The notes beneath the pieces were generated by a model. The model did no database searches and was not told where the DNA came from. It saw only the letters and a program-made list of their open reading frames with translations. A program made the translations under genes and the position numbers. This document shows positions 25,479 through 33,106 of a stretch of 64,000 bases of DNA, one piece after another. The stretch is from Streptomyces sp. NBC_01381 (lineage in GTDB: Bacteria > Actinomycetota > Actinomycetes > Streptomycetales > Streptomycetaceae), in NCBI RefSeq assembly GCF_026340305.1, contig NZ_JAPEPI010000001.1, positions 1,426,001-1,490,000 on the forward strand, written 5' to 3'. Numbering within the stretch: position 1 is the first letter of the stretch; each line of letters begins with the position of its first letter.

Positions 25479-25787
25479 TCAGTGGGCGGCCACGCCGAAG
25501 AGCAGCCAGCCGTCCTCGCCGTCGTTCGTGGTGACTTTGAGTGCGCCGGCGGGCCCGTATTTGCGGCTGATCCGCGGATCATCGCCGTCGAGCAACTCCT
25601 TCGCGCGCGCTTCGGCGTCCTGCTCGCTGCGCTTCGGCTCGTCGAGCAGCACCACCTCGTCCTTCTCGGCGATGGTGCCGGTGAAGCCGGAGGTCCCGTA
25701 CTCCCACTCGGCATGCTCGTGAGCAGTGTTGAACGCCGTCTGCAGGTCGGGTCCGGCGGCGGTGGTGTAGAAGTCGAGAGCGCCCAT
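25479..25787 (-). CDS. Hypothetical protein
   Basis: 102 residues: MGALDFYTTAAG, then AFNTAHEHAEWEYGTSGFTGTIAEKDEVVLLDEP. It resembles a small single-domain protein found repeatedly on actinobacterial mobile elements. An AGGAG ribosome site (GGAAGGAGCC on the minus strand) precedes the ATG. P5 operon. Confidence 0.6.
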   Translation of the reverse strand: MGALDFYTTAAGPDLQTAFNTAHEHAEWEYGTSGFTGTIAEKDEVVLLDEPKRSEQDAEARAKELLDGDDPRISRKYGPAGALKVTTNDGEDGWLLFGVAAH

Positions 25788-25867
25788 AAGGAGGCTCCTT
25801 CCGTTCAGTTGAGGTCACGGCATGGCGCGGCCCGCCCCGGTGAGGAGCGGGCCGAGGGTGGTCCGAG

Positions 25868-26215
25868 TCAGCGGATACGTACGCGCGGGCGGTTGGTGCG
25901 CAGCGCGCGCCTGCGGTGCAGCAGATGTGCGTCCTGTTCGCGGTAGATCGTGTCGAGCACCTGGTCGGCGCCCTTGACCGCCTCTATCGCGTCCTCCAGG
26001 ACAGATCGGCGCTCCTCGGTGCTGATCAGGGCACCCCAACGCTCCATGGCTGCGCTGTCTTCGAGGCTCTGTCCCCAAAAGCGTGCGTACTCGCGCCACG
26101 CGTGGATCAGCATGTGCCCGGCCCAGGTCATCGCAGTTGATGCCTGCTCCTCCGAGATGTCGTGCTCGGTGGCGACCTGGAGGACGGCGAGGGGGTCGTG
26201 CTGCGTCTCGGTCAT
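25868..26215 (-). CDS. Hypothetical protein
   Basis: 115 residues, acidic helices followed by an Arg-rich end (LLHRRRALRTNRPRVRIR). First gene after promoter P5; ATG at 26215 with GAAAGGAACC upstream. No recognised domain. Confidence 0.55.
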   Translation of the reverse strand: MTETQHDPLAVLQVATEHDISEEQASTAMTWAGHMLIHAWREYARFWGQSLEDSAAMERWGALISTEERRSVLEDAIEAVKGADQVLDTIYREQDAHLLHRRRALRTNRPRVRIR

Positions 26216-26275
26216 GGAGGGTTGGTTCCTTTCGCGTTCCAAGAGGTCGAAGGGTTTCCCCCTCCAACTAGTTAC

Positions 26276-26304
26276 TATTCTACTAACCATGGAGGGGGTG
26301 TCAA
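26276..26304 (-). promoter_or_regulatory. Element promoter P5
   Basis: Perfect -35 TTGACA, 16-bp spacer, TAGAAT within GTTAGTAGAATA. Arms CCCCCTCCA and TGGAGGGGG (26258-26266 and 26290-26298, plus strand) form a dyad centred at 26278 over the -10. TTGACCTGGGC lies upstream. Confidence 0.8.
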
Positions 26305-26354
26305 ACCCGTTTGCCCAGGTCAAGAGGATGAATGCTCCGTGATGGTTTGGCCCG

Positions 26355-26813
26355 TCAGCAGGCGACTGCAGCCGCTTCTCGTCGCCGCGAGGCCCTCTTG
26401 CGGATACTCGCCGCACCCGCGCGCCGGGCCTCCGCCCGCTGCGCCGTCACCCGGCACTCCCCGCACAGTGCCTCCCCGATCCGCCTATGCCCGGCCACGC
26501 CGCTGCTCGTCCCGCACACTCCCGCCCGCGTCACCAACTTCGGCAACGGCGGCGCCTCATCGGCAGCGGCAACCGGCTTGCCGTTCACCCAGATCCGTCC
26601 CGCACACACCCCGTCGAACAAGCTCGACTCGGGCCGCACCCGCTCATGGCAGCGCAACGCGAACGGGCAAATCGCGCAGGCCTCCAGCAACGGCGTGCAC
26701 GCCTCGGCCAGGCGCCGGGGGTGGCGCACGAGGTCCTCGTCGGGCACGTAAGCGTCGATGCCTGCACATGGGGCAAGGGCCGTCCAGGCGGCGGAAGTTG
26801 TGGCAGTGATCAC
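26355..26813 (-). CDS. WhiB-family iron-sulfur transcription factor
   Basis: 152 residues from a GTG with GAGAAAG upstream. Cysteines at residues 16, 46, 49 and 55 fit the WhiB pattern C-x29-C-x2-C-x5-C for a [4Fe-4S] cluster. The following turn reads GVCAG, with Cys in place of the usual Trp. The C-terminus is long and Arg-rich, with two further cysteines (LCGEC). WhiB proteins act on the principal sigma factor; phage-borne versions are known in mycobacteriophages. Last gene of the P6 operon. A TTG at 26843 is an alternative start. Confidence 0.8.
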   Translation of the reverse strand: MITATTSAAWTALAPCAGIDAYVPDEDLVRHPRRLAEACTPLLEACAICPFALRCHERVRPESSLFDGVCAGRIWVNGKPVAAADEAPPLPKLVTRAGVCGTSSGVAGHRRIGEALCGECRVTAQRAEARRAGAASIRKRASRRREAAAVAC

Positions 26814-26846
26814 GAAGCGGGTCTTTCTCGCAGGGAACGTCAACGG

Positions 26847-27365
26847 CTAGAACAAGGAGGGTTGAGCCACTGCCGCGGGCAGGATCACGTCGAAAGCGGA
26901 GCTCGCCAGCAACTCCAGTGCTGACGCTCGCTTCGCCCACGGTCGGTAGAACGTCGCCTCCCATGCCTTGACCGTGCGGAACGGCACCGGGCTGGGCACG
27001 TAGGCAGCGTCATGCGCAGCCACCGCCTCGACGGCCTTTCGCAGTGCGCCATAGCGCACCGGCGTCAGTCGCGCCCCGGCGACCTGAAGGGCGACGTGCC
27101 AGGTGACAGGACCTCGGCGGCCGCCATCAGTGGCTTCAACCTCGTAGATAAAGCCGTCGTCGGCGGCAGTCCAGTGCGTCTTGCGGCCGGCGTCCGGCTC
27201 ACCTGCCAGGCGGCGCACGCTGCGCCCCCGGTTGGAACTCGCGAACTGCCGCGCGCCCCACGTGGCGCGCGCTTCGCGGTCGGGCAGGTCGAGGAACTCG
27301 AGTAGCGAAGAAGGGTCGAAGAAGTCGCGGACGGCCATCTTGAGGTCGTCACCGGTGAGGCTCAT
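26847..27365 (-). CDS. Hypothetical protein
   Basis: 172 residues, not recognised. A mixed alpha/beta protein: DFFDPSSLLEFLDLPDREARATWGARQFASSNRGR, and WHVALQVAGARLTPVRYGALRKAVEAVAAH. The ATG overlaps the preceding stop (ATGA). P6 operon. Confidence 0.55.
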   Translation of the reverse strand: MSLTGDDLKMAVRDFFDPSSLLEFLDLPDREARATWGARQFASSNRGRSVRRLAGEPDAGRKTHWTAADDGFIYEVEATDGGRRGPVTWHVALQVAGARLTPVRYGALRKAVEAVAAHDAAYVPSPVPFRTVKAWEATFYRPWAKRASALELLASSAFDVILPAAVAQPSLF

Positions 27366-27772
27366 GACCTCGCCGCGAGACTGTGGGTGCATGAGGTCAG
27401 GTGCCGGGTTACGGCGCTGAGGAGTGACTCCAGGTCCATGTCACCGTGAGGAGCCTGCAGGGCGCTGTCGGGCACGGTGTCGTGGACGAGGCAGCGCCAC
27501 TCGGGGGCGGGCCCGTCCTCGGGTACGTGGCTGACGTGCCAGCCCGTCAATGTCTCCCGCCGCAGGGGAAGGGCATCCTGGCCCGCGATGACCAGGAGCG
27601 TGCCGTTGCCGGCAACTGCGCAGACGGCGAGGCCTCCACGCGTCTCTATGTAGGGGTGAAGACCCGCGCCGTCGAGCGCGGAGTGCAGGTCGCGGTAGAC
27701 CTCCAGGGCCCGTAGTTCCTCGGGTCCGTAGGTGGCGCGGATCGTGGTGACTTCAGCGACAGGATTATGCAT
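27362..27772 (-). CDS. Hypothetical protein
   Basis: 136 residues, not recognised (LRALEVYRDLHSALDGAGLHPYIETRGGLAVCAV). It resembles a small mixed alpha/beta domain. A copy of the second element motif (27791-27807) lies 18 bp before its start. First gene of the P6 operon. Confidence 0.55.
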   Translation of the reverse strand: MHNPVAEVTTIRATYGPEELRALEVYRDLHSALDGAGLHPYIETRGGLAVCAVAGNGTLLVIAGQDALPLRRETLTGWHVSHVPEDGPAPEWRCLVHDTVPDSALQAPHGDMDLESLLSAVTRHLTSCTHSLAARS

Positions 27773-27790
27773 GACACGCCAATCAAATTA

Positions 27791-27807
27791 GATAAACACC
27801 GGCCTAT
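27791..27807 (-). promoter_or_regulatory. Second element motif, copy a
   Basis: ATAGGCCGGTGTTTATC (minus strand), 18 bp upstream of the 27772 start. The consensus of four copies is ATAGGCCGGTACTTATC. The 27808-27927 gap otherwise holds nothing recognised. Confidence 0.5.
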
Positions 27808-27927
27808 GTCTGGCGGTGGGTGAGGTGGAGGGCTTCCGTCGTTCGCTCTCGGGGCGGCACTAAAAGCACTGGTCGGGTCGCTTATGCGGTGACGTGACTG
27901 GCTAGTCACACCCTCGATCATTGAGTG

Positions 27928-27957
27928 TATTCTACTAACTACCTTCAGGGGTGGCAA
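27928..27957 (-). promoter_or_regulatory. Element promoter P6
   Basis: TTGCCA at 17 bp from TAGAAT, within GTTAGTAGAATA. CACCC/GGGTG arms (27909-27913, 27949-27953) place a dyad centre at 27931. Confidence 0.65.
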
Positions 27958-27979
27958 TCCACCCGCCGGAAGGTGAGTA

Positions 27980-27996
27980 GATAAGTACCAGCCTAT
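27980..27996 (-). promoter_or_regulatory. Second element motif, copy b
   Basis: ATAGGCTGGTACTTATC (minus strand) begins inside the stop codon of the 27996-28832 gene and lies 23 bp upstream of promoter P6. Confidence 0.5.
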
Positions 27997-28832
27997 TACG
28001 CGTGCCGGGTCGGCCGCTCACCACTCCCCTCGGCCGTTGCCGGACGCCCCCGCACGGCCCGCATCTCAGCGATCCGCTGCACCGCCACATCCGACAGGCC
28101 ATCAGCGTCAGGTCGCTGCCGCACCTCGGCCAGCACTCTCTCGTTCGACGCGCGCTCGGCAGCCTTGCACCGCTCCTTCTCTGCCCGTTGCTGCGACTGA
28201 CGCTGCTGCCGGGGGCTCGTTCCGCACCCACGGCACGAACTCCCCGGCCCTTCTGGATGTGCCGGACATGACGGCCCCACCAGGGCAGCCGCCTCTCCGC
28301 CAGCGTCAGCAGGCTCCCCTGTGGCTTCAGCCGCGGGGGTAGGGGGGTTCTTCTCTGGGTACTTGCTCTGGTTACTTCCTATGCCGCCTGAACCACCGGC
28401 GACCGGTGAACCGGCGACTGGTGAACCGACGCCTGGAAATCCGTCATCGGTCTCAGCCGGGTTCTCCTGCTCGAGCTTCCGCTTCACCTTGTGCGCGATA
28501 CGGCGCGCTTCCTTGTCCGCGTACTCCTTGGCCACCCACTCCTGGGCCGTGTCGTACACCTCGGTGACGCTGATGATGTGCCCGCTGTTGTTCCGCTCGT
28601 TCTCCACCCGGTAGTAGCCGAGCGTCTTGAGTTCCTTCACTGCCTCCCGAACGGCATCACGCCCTTCCACGCCGGCCTGGGCGATCGACTCCGTACGGAC
28701 CTTCCACGAGTCCGGCTTCGCTATCAGGTAGGCGAGGATGCCCCGCGCCCGAAACGAAAGCCGGGAATCTTCGAGAGTGGCCGTCGGCAACACCGTGAAC
28801 CCGGTGGTCAGATGACGGCGCAGAATCGACAC
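27996..28832 (-). CDS. Winged-helix protein, phage replication-type
   Basis: 278 residues. Residues 20-95 form a winged helix (LSFRARGILAYLIAKPDSWKV, AVREAVKELKTLGYYRVE) of the type at the N-terminus of phage replication initiators and DnaD-like proteins. The middle is Gly/Pro-rich linker; residues 190-210 hold CPAH...SCRGCG; the C-terminus is charged. Last gene of the P7 operon with the ATPase and nuclease, which supports a replication or recombination role. Confidence 0.7.
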   Translation of the reverse strand: MSILRRHLTTGFTVLPTATLEDSRLSFRARGILAYLIAKPDSWKVRTESIAQAGVEGRDAVREAVKELKTLGYYRVENERNNSGHIISVTEVYDTAQEWVAKEYADKEARRIAHKVKRKLEQENPAETDDGFPGVGSPVAGSPVAGGSGGIGSNQSKYPEKNPPTPAAEATGEPADAGGEAAALVGPSCPAHPEGPGSSCRGCGTSPRQQRQSQQRAEKERCKAAERASNERVLAEVRQRPDADGLSDVAVQRIAEMRAVRGRPATAEGSGERPTRHA

Positions 28833-28922
28833 GGAACATGCCTCCAGGGCAGCAGAGCTTCGAAGAGATCAAGAGAGGGGGCCGAACCCCGCACCACCTG
28901 TGCGGGGCCGCCACAGAGGCCG

Positions 28923-30068
28923 TCAGGCGGTCTTACGGGCCGGGCTGACCTTGATGGTGCGCGGCGTCTTCTGACCGGCAGCTACGCGTCGCGGGACGAC
29001 CAGCCCAGCACGGCACAGAACGTCGATCATGGCGTCCGTGTCCGGGAGCATGGGCACGACCAGGTCGGCGTCCTCGAACTGCTCCACCATCGCGGGCAGG
29101 TCCACCTCCTCCTTGGGGTTGCCGCCGCTCCAACCCAGATGGTTGGGCCCGTAGTTGCCCTCCGCGGAGTCGTGCAGCATGGCGCGGGCCTTCTTCTTGA
29201 GCCGGTCGCCCTCGCGGTACATCTCGTGCCCACGCACGTAGTCGGCCAGGGCCTGGGCGCGGTCGGTGTCGTCGTGAACAAGGACCGTCTGAGCAGGTGC
29301 CCCCGGTGTCGCGACGGGCCAGCACGCTTCGGCGAACGGGCAGTTGTCGCAGATCACCGACAGGCCGGGCCCGTCGTGGTCGCGGGACAGCTCTTCTGGT
29401 TCGGCGGCATCCAGTACGCGGTCCACCCACCAGCGGGCCTCATGCGCCAGCCACGGGTCGAAGTCGAACTCCGTGATGTGTTCCTCGCCGGTGTCGCGGC
29501 ACACGAACCGGAACCGGATGCGCTGGACGTCGATCGGTCCGAGGCGGTGGAGGTACCGCTGACCGGGCATGTCGGCGAACCCCGTCGTGCGCAGCAGGTC
29601 GGCGTACAGCAGGACTTGCCGCATCTCCGCCGCCGTCGGCCCGTACCGCAGGACCCGGTCCCAGACCCTTCCGGACTTCGTCTTCACATCCTCGACCGTG
29701 ATGACCTCAGCAGGCCGGATCGGCCGATGCCGCTTCGGCAGCCGTGCGGCCGTCGCTGTGTCCAGTTGGACCACGTCGATGTGGCCGCGCAGCACGTCGT
29801 CGGCGACGGTGCGCTCGATGAGCCAGTTGTATTCGTGGCGCGCGTCCTCGAGCAGGCCGCGGTGAATGTAGGTGCCGAGGATCGCCGCCCTCATGTCGGG
29901 CGATCCGGTCCGCTCGGTGCCGGCGAGGATGTATCCGGCCCGGCGTGAGCAGATCGTGTCGGAGGCGCCGAGCTGCTTCTGGCGCGAGCGAGGGCTGCGG
30001 GCATCCACCGCATGGGCGGCATCCCAGATCGACACCGCGGAAGGCGCGGTGATGGCGTGCGTGGTCAC
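28923..30068 (-). CDS. Cas4/RecB-type PD-(D/E)xK nuclease
   Basis: 381 residues from a GTG with GGAG six bases upstream (TTG at 30080 is an alternative). HRGLLED, HIDVVQLD and VEDVKTKS give the His, Asp and Asp-x-Lys of the PD-(D/E)xK core. Cysteines in TICSRRAG and CDNCPFAEAC form the four-Cys set of the iron-sulfur Cas4/AddB class. In phages this exonuclease pairs with a single-strand annealing protein. Here it directly follows the Sak4-like ATPase. Confidence 0.78.
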   Translation of the reverse strand: MTTHAITAPSAVSIWDAAHAVDARSPRSRQKQLGASDTICSRRAGYILAGTERTGSPDMRAAILGTYIHRGLLEDARHEYNWLIERTVADDVLRGHIDVVQLDTATAARLPKRHRPIRPAEVITVEDVKTKSGRVWDRVLRYGPTAAEMRQVLLYADLLRTTGFADMPGQRYLHRLGPIDVQRIRFRFVCRDTGEEHITEFDFDPWLAHEARWWVDRVLDAAEPEELSRDHDGPGLSVICDNCPFAEACWPVATPGAPAQTVLVHDDTDRAQALADYVRGHEMYREGDRLKKKARAMLHDSAEGNYGPNHLGWSGGNPKEEVDLPAMVEQFEDADLVVPMLPDTDAMIDVLCRAGLVVPRRVAAGQKTPRTIKVSPARKTA

Positions 30069-30147
30069 ACTGATCTCCAAGAAGGCATGCCGGGGCCCGG
30101 CCCTACGGGAGAAGGCCCCGGCAGCAGTGAAAGGGTGAAGGTGTCGG

Positions 30148-31254
30148 TCAGGCGGCGGCGAACTCGTCGACGGGCAGTTCCTCTACCGCGCCTTCGGCCT
30201 CGGCGTCCTGCTCCTGCGCTGCGGCAGCGGCACGCAGCTTCGCCGCGTCCCCGGTGGGATCCGACAACTCCTCAGGGTTCTTCAACTCGGCGGCCTGCCG
30301 CTCGATCGCAGCCCGCACCACGCGGATCTCCTCCCGGGAGAGGTCCTTGTCCGAACTCGCCTCGGACCACAGCTTCTTCAGCTCATCAAGACCGTCCTTC
30401 GCGGCCTTCTTGACCTTCGGCAGCCACCGCTGCGCAAGGTCACCGGTCAGCTCCGGGGTGACCCTGGGCTGCGTGTGGACGGAGCAGCCCATCAGGTCGA
30501 ACACGAGACGCTCGACGGTGAAGTCCGGCAGAGTCTTCGGCCTTCCGCTGCGCGGCACCTCGAACTTCAATGACCGCGCCCCGATGACCTGCGGATCACT
30601 GTCACGCTGCAGACGCACCCACACCGTCGCGTCGTACGCGAGGGACTTGTGGCCCTCCACCCGCCAGTCCTTCGTGTTCGGGATCGGATCACCATTGCCG
30701 TCCACGGCGGCCACTTCCTTGCCCCGGGCGAGCAAGATGACGATGCCCGGCATGGTGCGCACGAGATACATGACGGCCGCCCACCGCTCGTACGCGTCGT
30801 TCCACAGGTTCATCGTGGGCTTGATCTCGACGTCCGGGTCCTGGCGCAGCTTCGCCTGGTTCTTAGGAGTGCGGCGGGCCCGCTCGTTGGTCCAGTTGAC
30901 GAGCATCCGCCACAGCAGCGAAACCGAGTCGATGACCAGGACCACGGGCGGCTCCTTCGCAGCCGCAGCCCGCTTGGCTTCTGCATGCACGGCCTCGATC
31001 TGGCCGAGGATGTCGCGGTAGGAGCCGTTGTGGTCGATCAGCAGGTAGTCCGCGCCGGGGACCCCCGCGTACTCGTCGGCGGTGTCCTCGCCAAGTTCCA
31101 GCCAGTACGCCTGGCCGGTCCGCTTGGACCCGGTGAACTGCGCGGCGATAAACGACTTTCCGGCCTTCTCGTGACCCTCGATGAGGATCTTCGGCCACGG
31201 CACGATGCCGGTGGGCTTGCGTGTGCGCAGGGCTGGCACGGTCACGGTAGACAT
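30148..31254 (-). CDS. Sak4-like RecA-fold ATPase
   Basis: 368 residues. Walker A GHEKAGKS lies near residue 25 and Walker B VVLVIDSVSLLW near residue 100. The centre (YERWAAVMYLVRTMPGIVILLARGKE) follows the phage Sak4/AAA_24 pattern, and the C-terminus is acidic, as in many single-strand DNA-binding partners. Sak4 proteins anneal or exchange DNA strands in phage recombination. The ATG at 31254 lies 6 bp after GGGAG; 31260 is an alternative. A second-motif copy lies upstream. Confidence 0.78.
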   Translation of the reverse strand: MSTVTVPALRTRKPTGIVPWPKILIEGHEKAGKSFIAAQFTGSKRTGQAYWLELGEDTADEYAGVPGADYLLIDHNGSYRDILGQIEAVHAEAKRAAAAKEPPVVLVIDSVSLLWRMLVNWTNERARRTPKNQAKLRQDPDVEIKPTMNLWNDAYERWAAVMYLVRTMPGIVILLARGKEVAAVDGNGDPIPNTKDWRVEGHKSLAYDATVWVRLQRDSDPQVIGARSLKFEVPRSGRPKTLPDFTVERLVFDLMGCSVHTQPRVTPELTGDLAQRWLPKVKKAAKDGLDELKKLWSEASSDKDLSREEIRVVRAAIERQAAELKNPEELSDPTGDAAKLRAAAAAQEQDAEAEGAVEELPVDEFAAA

Positions 31255-31279
31255 ACACATCTCCCAAAAGAGTGGAGTG

Positions 31280-31296
31280 GATAAGTACCGGCCTAC
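31280..31296 (-). promoter_or_regulatory. Second element motif, copy c
   Basis: GTAGGCCGGTACTTATC (minus strand), 25 bp before the Sak4-like start and within 2 bp of the stop of the 111-residue gene. Confidence 0.5.
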
Positions 31297-31297
31297 T

Positions 31298-31633
31298 TCA
31301 GTGGCTGCGGAGCTGCCGGGTCTCGAACAGGGGCAACCACTCGGGATGCTGTTCCAGCAGGCGGCGCGCATAGCGTGAGCGGAAGTCGTTGTTCAGCTTC
31401 CACGGCTCACCGCGCGTTGCGCGCCCGTACTGCCAGCGCAGAACCTCGAACAGCATCCCGATGCCGACCCGCCTGAGCCCGCGGTCGACACAGTCGGCCG
31501 TCAGGACCTCGAGCTGCTCCAAAATCCACGGGTTGAGCCGATGGAACGCCTCGAAGCGTTCCTGGATGGTCAGCCCGTCTCCCGAAGTATCCGGATGCCG
31601 CAAAGGCGCGATCGGCAGCTCCAGCTGCATCAT
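31298..31633 (-). CDS. Conserved phage hypothetical protein
   Basis: 111 residues. The pattern F-x-x-F-H-x-x-N-P-W (FEAFHRLNPWI), then VGIGMLFEVLRWQYGRATRG and KLNNDFRSRYARRLLEQHP, is a conserved small phage protein found beside recombination genes; its function is unknown. The ATG pair at 31633/31630 has GGAGGGG five bases upstream. First gene of the P7 operon. Confidence 0.7.
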   Translation of the reverse strand: MMQLELPIAPLRHPDTSGDGLTIQERFEAFHRLNPWILEQLEVLTADCVDRGLRRVGIGMLFEVLRWQYGRATRGEPWKLNNDFRSRYARRLLEQHPEWLPLFETRQLRSH

Positions 31634-31650
31634 TGCTACCCCTCCAAGTA

Positions 31651-31667
31651 GATATGTACCGGCCTAT
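31651..31667 (-). promoter_or_regulatory. Second element motif, copy d
   Basis: ATAGGCCGGTACATATC (minus strand), 17 bp upstream of the 31633 start and just ahead of its ribosome site. Confidence 0.5.
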
Positions 31668-31717
31668 TGTGCGGCATGGGTGAGAGTGATCAGTGACCAC
31701 CCCTCAACCTCTACGCA

Positions 31718-31746
31718 TATTCTACTAACGTGACGGCGGGGGTCAA
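31718..31746 (-). promoter_or_regulatory. Element promoter P7
   Basis: TTGACC, 16-bp spacer, TAGAAT within GTTAGTAGAATA. GACC/GGTC arms (31695, 31741) again centre on the -10. It drives the recombination operon 31633-27996. Confidence 0.75.
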
Positions 31747-31827
31747 CTCCCCCCTCGTGTCACGACACCCGGTCACCGGCGCCACGCTCGAACCCGGAGG
31801 CGTAGCCGGCCCCTCGGGGGTAGGGGG

Positions 31828-32014
31828 TGTACTTCCGAAGGAAGTACAGGGGACGGGTCGGGTCGGGACCGCCGTGACGGGTCCGTACCGTCACGGCGTG
31901 ACGAGGCCCCCTGACGTGCAAAGTTGCCCGGAGAAGCGATCCGATTCGAGGAACTTTCGAGATTATCCGCCGCCGGATCGTCGACGATTCGCGCCTGATT
32001 CGCCGACGAATCAG
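31828..32014. repeat. Cluster of perfect inverted repeats in a non-coding region
   Basis: Between promoter P7 and the 32200 gene no coding region is credible. It holds TGTACTTCC/GGAAGTACA (31828-31848, 3-base loop), CGCCGTGACGG/CCGTCACGGCG (31870-31898, 7-base loop), the palindrome ATCGTCGACGAT (31977-31988) and CTGATTCG/CGAATCAG (31995-32014). ATTCG also recurs between the last two. The density fits a replication origin, transfer origin or complex operator. Confidence 0.6.
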
Positions 32015-32199
32015 AGGGGATATTGTCCCGGCGCTGCTGCCCGGCAGCGTCCCGCGAGCCCTAAGCGCGTCGTCATGTCCGGCGCCATGGACGGCACCGA
32101 ATGCCTGGCCATGGACGAATCGAGCATCCGCTTCCCGCGAGCCCCCAAGGCGCGAGGAGGGCACCCGAAGCGGGGCTCTCCCATCATGGGGAGGGTCGT

Positions 32200-32766
32200 T
32201 CAGCCGTCGGCGGTGCCGTAGTTGCCGCGCTTGGCGATCGACGAGCCAGGCCCCTCGTACCGACCCTCGCGCAACGCCTCGACCACGTCCTCGTGCAGCC
32301 TCCACGTACCCCCGCGCGAGCGCGCCAACGTCTCCTCGGCTGCTTCGAGGACCGAATCCAGCAGCCACACAGGGGAACTGGACAGCACGTAGTCGTCCGC
32401 AGCCACCATGCCCCCGCCCCGGCGGCGAGCCGACGACACTTGCTGCTGCGTCACTCCGAACAACGCGCCGTACTCCTGAAGCCCCACGAGAGCCGGCAAC
32501 TCGCCCTTCGAAGCAGGCCGGAAAGTAGCCCGCTGCTCCTTCTCCAACTCGCGCAGCACGGTCTTGTCCAGCTGCCGCTCCTTGCCGCCGTCCGGATGAG
32601 CGAAGGCCACCGCCAGACCGCCAGGCCAGAACGGCTTGCCAGAGACGATCGCAGCATCGTCGTACGAGAGGTCACCCCGAAAAACCCAGCCGTTGCTGAC
32701 CGTCGTGACGCCCACCCGGTACAACTTCGCGAACTCATGACGACCAACGATCAATGGCTTGGCCAC
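32200..32766 (-). CDS. Putative DNA-binding regulator
   Basis: 188 residues from a GTG with AAGGAGG upstream. It seems to contain two helix-turn-helix-like segments: residues 5-35 (GRHEFAKLYRVGVTTVSNG) and 93-120 (LQEYGALFGVTQQQVSSARRRGGG). The arrangement resembles duplicated excisionase/MerR-type folds. It lies at the right end of the regulon next to the dyad cluster, and a near-perfect core motif (32799-32810) sits in its own upstream region, so it is a candidate regulator of the seven promoters. Confidence 0.6.
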   Translation of the reverse strand: MAKPLIVGRHEFAKLYRVGVTTVSNGWVFRGDLSYDDAAIVSGKPFWPGGLAVAFAHPDGGKERQLDKTVLRELEKEQRATFRPASKGELPALVGLQEYGALFGVTQQQVSSARRRGGGMVAADDYVLSSSPVWLLDSVLEAAEETLARSRGGTWRLHEDVVEALREGRYEGPGSSIAKRGNYGTADG

Positions 32767-32798
32767 GACAGCCTCCTTCCCTCTCCACGACAATCCGA

Positions 32799-32810
32799 GT
32801 TAGCAGAATA
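32799..32810 (+). promoter_or_regulatory. Inverted copy of the promoter core (GTTAGCAGAATA)
   Basis: Eleven of 12 bases match the core GTTAGTAGAATA, but on the plus strand and with no -35. It lies 33 bp upstream of the 32766 start. It may be an operator copy rather than a promoter. Confidence 0.4.
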
Positions 32811-32890
32811 CTTCCACTGGTTGTGGATAACGCACCCGAGCCGGCCCCGCCCCCGCTGTTACGCTCAGCGAGCACTTTTCAAGAGGTGCC

Positions 32891-32932
32891 GCAAGGCCCC
32901 CGAACCCAGAAGCCGGTGCACGGGGGCCTCGC
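32891..32932. terminator. Hairpin terminator
   Basis: AGGCCCCCG/CGGGGGCCT with an 18-base loop, extended by GC/GC. It lies between the divergent 32766 and 33107 genes and would isolate the regulon from the accessory genes. Confidence 0.6.
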
Positions 32933-33106
32933 CATACCCCCGCCGACGGCAACGCCGACAGGCCTGGCCCACCTCCGCCCCATGCACCCACACCGCCTCG
33001 TCGGAAGCGTGGATGGCATCGTGGCCGGCCGAGAGGGGCAGAACCCCTTGTGCACTCCACATCCTCCGGCGGCACACGGCCGCACCACCGAGCGGACGGT
33101 GACTTC

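Noticed and set aside
27646-27957. A 103-codon minus-strand frame
   Set aside because: It overlaps promoter P6 and the 27362-27772 gene and has no coding character.
13228-31729. The seven core motifs as a CRISPR array or transposon ends
   Set aside because: The spacing is thousands of bases with genes between, and each copy has promoter geometry upstream of an operon.
32101-33102. A 333-codon plus-strand frame
   Set aside because: It runs antisense through the putative regulator and across a terminator; Arg/His/Pro-rich shadow.
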